DNA of 64,000 nucleotides. Source: Micrasema longulum (lineage: Eukaryota > Arthropoda > Insecta > Trichoptera > Brachycentridae). The translations under genes were made by a program, and so were the position numbers. Location of the stretch: contig JAGVSM010002799.1 in the NCBI GenBank assembly GCA_022494885.1, positions 62,001 to 126,000 of the forward strand, in the 5' to 3' direction. Shown piece after piece: positions 54,301 to 60,300 of the stretch (position 1 is its first letter; every line of letters starts with the position of its first letter). The notes under the pieces were generated by a model, which made no database searches, had not been told where the DNA came from, and saw only the letters and a program-made list of their open reading frames with translations.

Positions 54301-57300
54301 CAATGAACGAAGCTTATTAAGAGGAAAGGCGGTGGCTGAAAATTTTAAGGAATGGGTATTTAAACAAAGTTTATGTGTCTGTGGAAGAAAGACTCATTTT
54401 CTCCCGTTTTCCGCAACTCAAAACTGAACTGATTTTGACGTATTGTTTTAGAAAGAGAATAATAATGAAAATTTCTGTGCCGATAAGTTTCTTTAAAAAA
54501 AAAATTGTTATCATATTTGTATACCAACCATAGAATTAAGAATAGTCCAGAAACCGCATCAAACAAAAGGCGACTAAACTACTCTTAAAAGAGTAGTTTT
54601 ACGTTTTGACCCGTTAGTTTCTTTGTAGACGTCGCTCAGTACGCAACTCCCGATTGAAATTAAACTTTGCCGTGTTGTGTCGTTTAAAAGTGTATAAATA
54701 GGATATCTTTAAGAAACGGGATGGGATCACATTTCATGTGTAATTAGCAAATGTATGTGTAAGTAGCAAATGCATTAAAAAAATATTATTTTTCCATCTG
54801 TCATATTGTCGAAGAAAACAAAATGGATATGTCTTTAATGTTGCCAAGATGGTATTTTTTTGTACCTTACTTTTCTCATCTAATGAGAGAAGTAATGAAA
54901 ATTGGACCTCGGATTAAAAAACGCCATGGTGGATATTTGAACGACATTATTTTTAAAACAACTAATATTATTTGACATGATACAAAAATATCCGTTTTAT
55001 GTCAAATAAAATTCGTTTTATATTTTAAGTTCAAAGTTCATTGATTCAATTACTCTTATTAAATGACTTTTTACTTATCTACTATAATGTGTCAATCAAT
55101 GTTTCCGTCTGCACAATAAAATTTTAGGGAAATTATTGCTTTTTCTTTTACCTTACATTTGTGTTGTGATTATATTTTTTTCCATTTGGCAACATTACGC
55201 GGCGAATTCACAAATGCGCGCGGCGAAAGTGAAGCAAAGTTGGGGGATTTTCGGACACAGTCCGATGTATTTGAATTTGATTCTACGCTCCTTCTGGACT
55301 ATTCTTGATTCTATGATACCAACGTTTGAAGATGGCAGATAAAACAGGGTGCTCTTGAGGGTTTTTGGGTGACCCTAGTTCACATGGTAAACAATTTATC
55401 AAAAAAACAGAAAGATACAAACACACCAATGGTAAATAGATATAGTGAGTAAAAAAATATTGCTCTAATACGTTTGCATGAAAGAAAGTCAGACCGTGTT
55501 TCCTCTTTTATGTAAAGACGACAATAATTGAGTGTTGATTGTCTTATTGACCAAACGTGAAGCCAATAATCGCAGCTAACCTCGAAGAAAGCATTTGTTT
55601 CAGCCTTGCATGTGTCGCACTTTTCCGCAGCCAATTTTTCATTTCCGAGGCATTAATGACGTCAGTATTCTATTATCTCCAGCAGAATTATACAGTTGCT
55701 CAAATCACAGATGCGTTTCAAAGCTCTAACAGTTTTAAGACATGACGTAATCGTTCGCAAAATCATGCTGTACCAATGATTATGGTTGACATTCAAGGGG
55801 TTTGATGGAGGATGGAGAAATATAATTGATGGTTATAAAAAACCTATTTAAACTATAGTGATTTTAAAATATTTTTGATTTAGTATTTTTTTCTTCGTGC
55901 GTGTTCATGCATGTTGGATGTAAGATCAATTAGTCAATAGTTTTTTTTTTGTTGTTGGTTAGATTTATTGTTTTTTTCTTCTTAAAACACCTATTTTTAA
56001 AGTTTCGTTTTTCCATTTTGTTATGTGGTCTAGATGCAATTCGTGCTATTTTTAATGCATTCAAATTAAATTGCAATAGATGCGCTTTGAAAAAAATATG
56101 CCAATCAGGGTAACTTTCCAAATGCGGTAATTTCGTGCGCCCAATACATACAACGCACATTTAATTTTAAATTCGAACCATCAAAATGTGTCTTTTCTAC
56201 CAAATCAATGAATAAAATTAGTGTTTAATTTAGTTTTTTTTTAATTCAGGAGAATTTGAATTACTTAAGGTTTATTGTAAAATTATTTTAAAAAGACATC
56301 ATTGTACGGATAGAAAAATATAAGAGTAAGTATTTTTTTTTAATTCTGTTGTTTTATCTACCTGAGATGAAATGGGTTCTTCTGTTTTCAAAAATGGTAT
56401 AATCGGTTTTTCATTTTCTATCTTTGGTGTTTCAAACACAATTTTCGGAATATCATCCTGAACATAAGAAAAATGATTGTGTGACAATAAATATTATTCT
56501 TAAGAAAATATATAAAATAATGCTTAAATATTTGACCGAGATAATTTCGCTAACATTGTTTTCATAAAACGTGCATTTGGATAGCCCAAAAACAAAAATT
56601 CATTCAAACTAGATATCAAAAACGTTTCTTGTACCTTAACAACAATTTTTGGTTTTTGCTCTGGTTCAATTAGTTTTGGAGGATCGAACTTGGGTTTATT
56701 TTCAGGTTCTAAAAGTTTTGGAATCTCCAATTTAGGTTCAACTACTTTTGGAGGCACAATAGAAGGTTCTTCTATCTTTGGTTTGGTTAATTCTACTTTC
56801 AGACTTGGTTCCGGTGGCTTTACAACCTCTTGCTCAACCTTCTTCAAACCTGTTTTAGTTTGTTCCTTTTCTTGCTCCAAAGGTTTTAGACTAATTTTAG
56901 CTGGCTCTTTTTCTGGCTCTAATGGTTTTTGTATTACTTTTTTGGGTCCCGTTTCCAGCTCTGGTGCTTTTGGTGGTTCAATCTTGCCCTTTCCTAATTT
57001 AATAGGTTCCGGTGTAACTTCGAGTTCGACCGATTTTTGAGTAGCCTTTTGATAAGGTGGTTGAACATTATTCGAAACTTGGAGACTTTTTGGTTCATCA
57101 ACAAGGGTTGCCGTTTTACTTTCCTGTATGAAACCGCCAATGCAAAGTTATTCGTTTATACATACAGATAAAAATATTTATTTGCTTTGAAAGATGAAGA
57201 AAAACTGAGACAATGATAAATTACAAAAGATGAAGCGAGTAAGTTAGAGACAGCGAAAAGTTAAAGACAGTGTTACATTAAGTATTTAAAAAATTGGAAC

Positions 57301-60300
57301 AATGAAGACAAAAAGTTATTCACAATTTTAACTGAACAATAGGGGACGATAGTATAAATTTTAAGTACATAAACAAATATGTTATGGACAATTTTTCATA
57401 TAAATCAACTTGACAGGATACTTGCCACCTAGTCTTGGTGCAACTGAACAAAGTCCATTACACTGTCGTAATTTTTCTATCAAAATTGTCCAATTTTAAA
57501 AAAATCCCGCATTGTTTGAAAGCCGAAGGAAACCTACCTTCTTTTCTGCCTTTGACTTGGTGAGTGGAGTTGGCGAAACCTTCTCATACTTTTCGAGAAC
57601 TGGCCTCTCGTAATCGTCCTTGAACTCTGGCTCGGCCTTGAGCTTCAAGGCCTCAGCCTTGGCCAGACGAGCTCTCTCCATGGCGGCCCTTTCTTCTGGC
57701 GTAACTTTCTAAACATTGCAGCGAATGAGAGCATTAATATAAAAGAATGGTAAATATAACTTAACGGATATGTGAAGGATACTCGGGATATAAGAGCAAG
57801 CAATACAGCGTCATACATAAAATAAAGATTGTAGTTATAAACTTTAAGTTCAGTAGAGACTATCTCTAAACTGCGTATTTGTTGAAAGCGTTTCTGGTTT
57901 AAAAAATCAGCCATTATATTACGTTTTACCAGAAGGAAGTTTGACATCTGAAGTTACGATGTCGCACTTGATTGTCAATGTCAAGTGCTTTGTGGCACTC
58001 GAGATAAAGTCGATTAGTTTTCAATCGACTGCATTCGTATGGGTGGTTCAAGAATGCTGTCACTCGTCGAATTACGGAAGTCGCATACGATTCTAAAGAC
58101 GAATGAGTCCAGCATAAGGCCTGCATGAGATCATCTTCTATAAAATTAATGTACCGCATATTTTAGCATTTTCAGCTGACACGACGATTCGGTCAAGTTT
58201 ACAGTGGCCTCGATTCAGATTATCATCACAGGAATGCTATCTGAAACGTTGATAAAAAGTTCTTAAATACGGCAAAACAACCCAGAAGAACTCCACCAGA
58301 ATCTGAATGGCCACGTTAATCAAAGATGTTAGGTGACACTTTGAAAAGACCTTACATGAATATAATAATACTAATTTTATGAAATTACTGTATTGCATAC
58401 TCTATATATTGTAAAAGTGTATTTTTGTCATTTACGTAAGGTTTTAAAAACATTTGAAAACGGACAGCACAAATAAAGTAATTTTTAAAGAATGGTAGAA
58501 GATATTGAGAATGTGAAGATATAAATAAAAGGGAAAATAATTTTACGTGACAAATTCAAAAAGATAGATATTAGTAAATCTTAAAATTTAAAAATGCTGT
58601 TTTACGTACATTCCGTTAATTCAGTTATATGAAAATCACGTTGAAAGATAATCGTAAAATTTTAAATTTTAAATTCTTTCAACACGATTTTCTCCTCGGA
58701 AAAGGCGTTTTAAGTTAATAAACACAGAAATTATACATTACCTTGATAATATTAACTTAAAAATACTTAAAAATTAAGGAAATGTTGAAGATTTGGTAAA
58801 CAGGTGAACGACCATAGAAGAAGGAGATTCGTAGAGTGTAGTGTACGGACATTCTTTTCTCACCTTAAGTTGTACCTTGGTGAAATCGTCAGACTGGTAG
58901 ATCTTTGTAACCGGCTGCAAAGCAAAATCAGTACCGTTTAATCTCCCAACTCTCGAGAAAGAGGAAGAACAGGCAGTGTTGAAGAAGAGTCAGAGTAGAT
59001 GCAAGACGACACAAGACATACAGCAGAAAGGGCCGATGCTCCACGCGCATAGCAAAGATACGAAGAAAAAGGTTTGGTTAGTCCAAAAGAGGAAATATTA
59101 TATACAAATTCTTGATTGTGGAATCCATTCATCCGGTTTATGGAGGTTTGCTCTTCTGCCGATCTGATGTTCAATTGTATAACTTGATTTTTTGGTTCAT
59201 TCTTGTATGTGGATATGTCTGAAGTTTGTTTGATCTTCAAATACTTTGCATATTGTTTATTCAAAGGACAGTTTTAATGTTGTTTCAGGTATTTCTTGAT
59301 CTTCGTGATTCATCATCATCTTGAATTTTACTTAAAATGTGACAAAACATTATGTTTTCGTCAATAATATCAAATTTGATGCAGTGCGTAACAAAATTTT
59401 CTTATTTTTAATCAAATGCGTATATTTGTGAATGTTGTGTTATTTCATATCCATTTTAAGATTGCAAGTGGCTCAACCATTTGTATTTATGGTTTGTGTA
59501 AAATAAATACATTCCTTTGGTTAGCACCATTCTTAAGTCAAGTTTTTTTCCTCTCCACGTTTTTAAAGGATCTAGTCTTTAGTTTTTAACTTTTAATATA
59601 TTTTGTTGGTGCAATATTCGTGTATTGTTTTTTTTTGGTACATACCATCTCTCTTAAAATTGTACCTATTTTTTTTTAGGAAAGACCTTTCTATAAGTAT
59701 TCATATTCCTTATGTTGACCTTAAATTTACTATTTGAAAAGTAAGTTTTGCGTAGAGAGAAAGTGAAGGAACACGAAGGATAAACGACAACATCGATCAA
59801 CAAACAATTGTAGATGATACTTTGGACAGATTTGGGAAGTTCACGCGTAATGTTTTAACTTTAACAAAAACAGGTTTTGAAAATACAGAATATTACGAAC
59901 AACAGACATTAAATCAAACTAGTTCGTACAGCAGGTGATCAAATTTGTAAAGAAAGAAATATTGAGAATAATAAAACAATTAAATATTAGAAAAGTTAAT
60001 AATTTATAACCGTATTAACACAAATATAATAAACGACATAAATTCAAAAACCGATTTAAAAATTCTAAGGTTAATAGAGAAATGAAAAGTTTGAGAGAAG
60101 TTACCTAAATATCAAAATCACAGAACAAAGAATTGAAATGATAACAATGTTTTGAAAAGTAGAATGGAAATAGGTTTTTAAAATAATGAGAATATAATAT
60201 ATTTTATTAAGTAGAATTGTTGAAATAATTGATAAAGAATAATATTTTGCTGTAACGAACTATCACAAAAAGAGTAAATACATTTTCAAAGAATCATTCA

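Noticed and set aside
55930..56160. 76-residue minus-strand frame with a YPDW stretch
   Set aside because: At first it looked like another IPDWP exon, but there is no RRxSL before it, no fitting splice sites, and the K/N-rich end suggests chance.
56690..57040. 116-residue plus-strand frame rich in G, S, F and T
   Set aside because: It is the antisense of the PEVK exon; the biased codons leave the opposite strand open.
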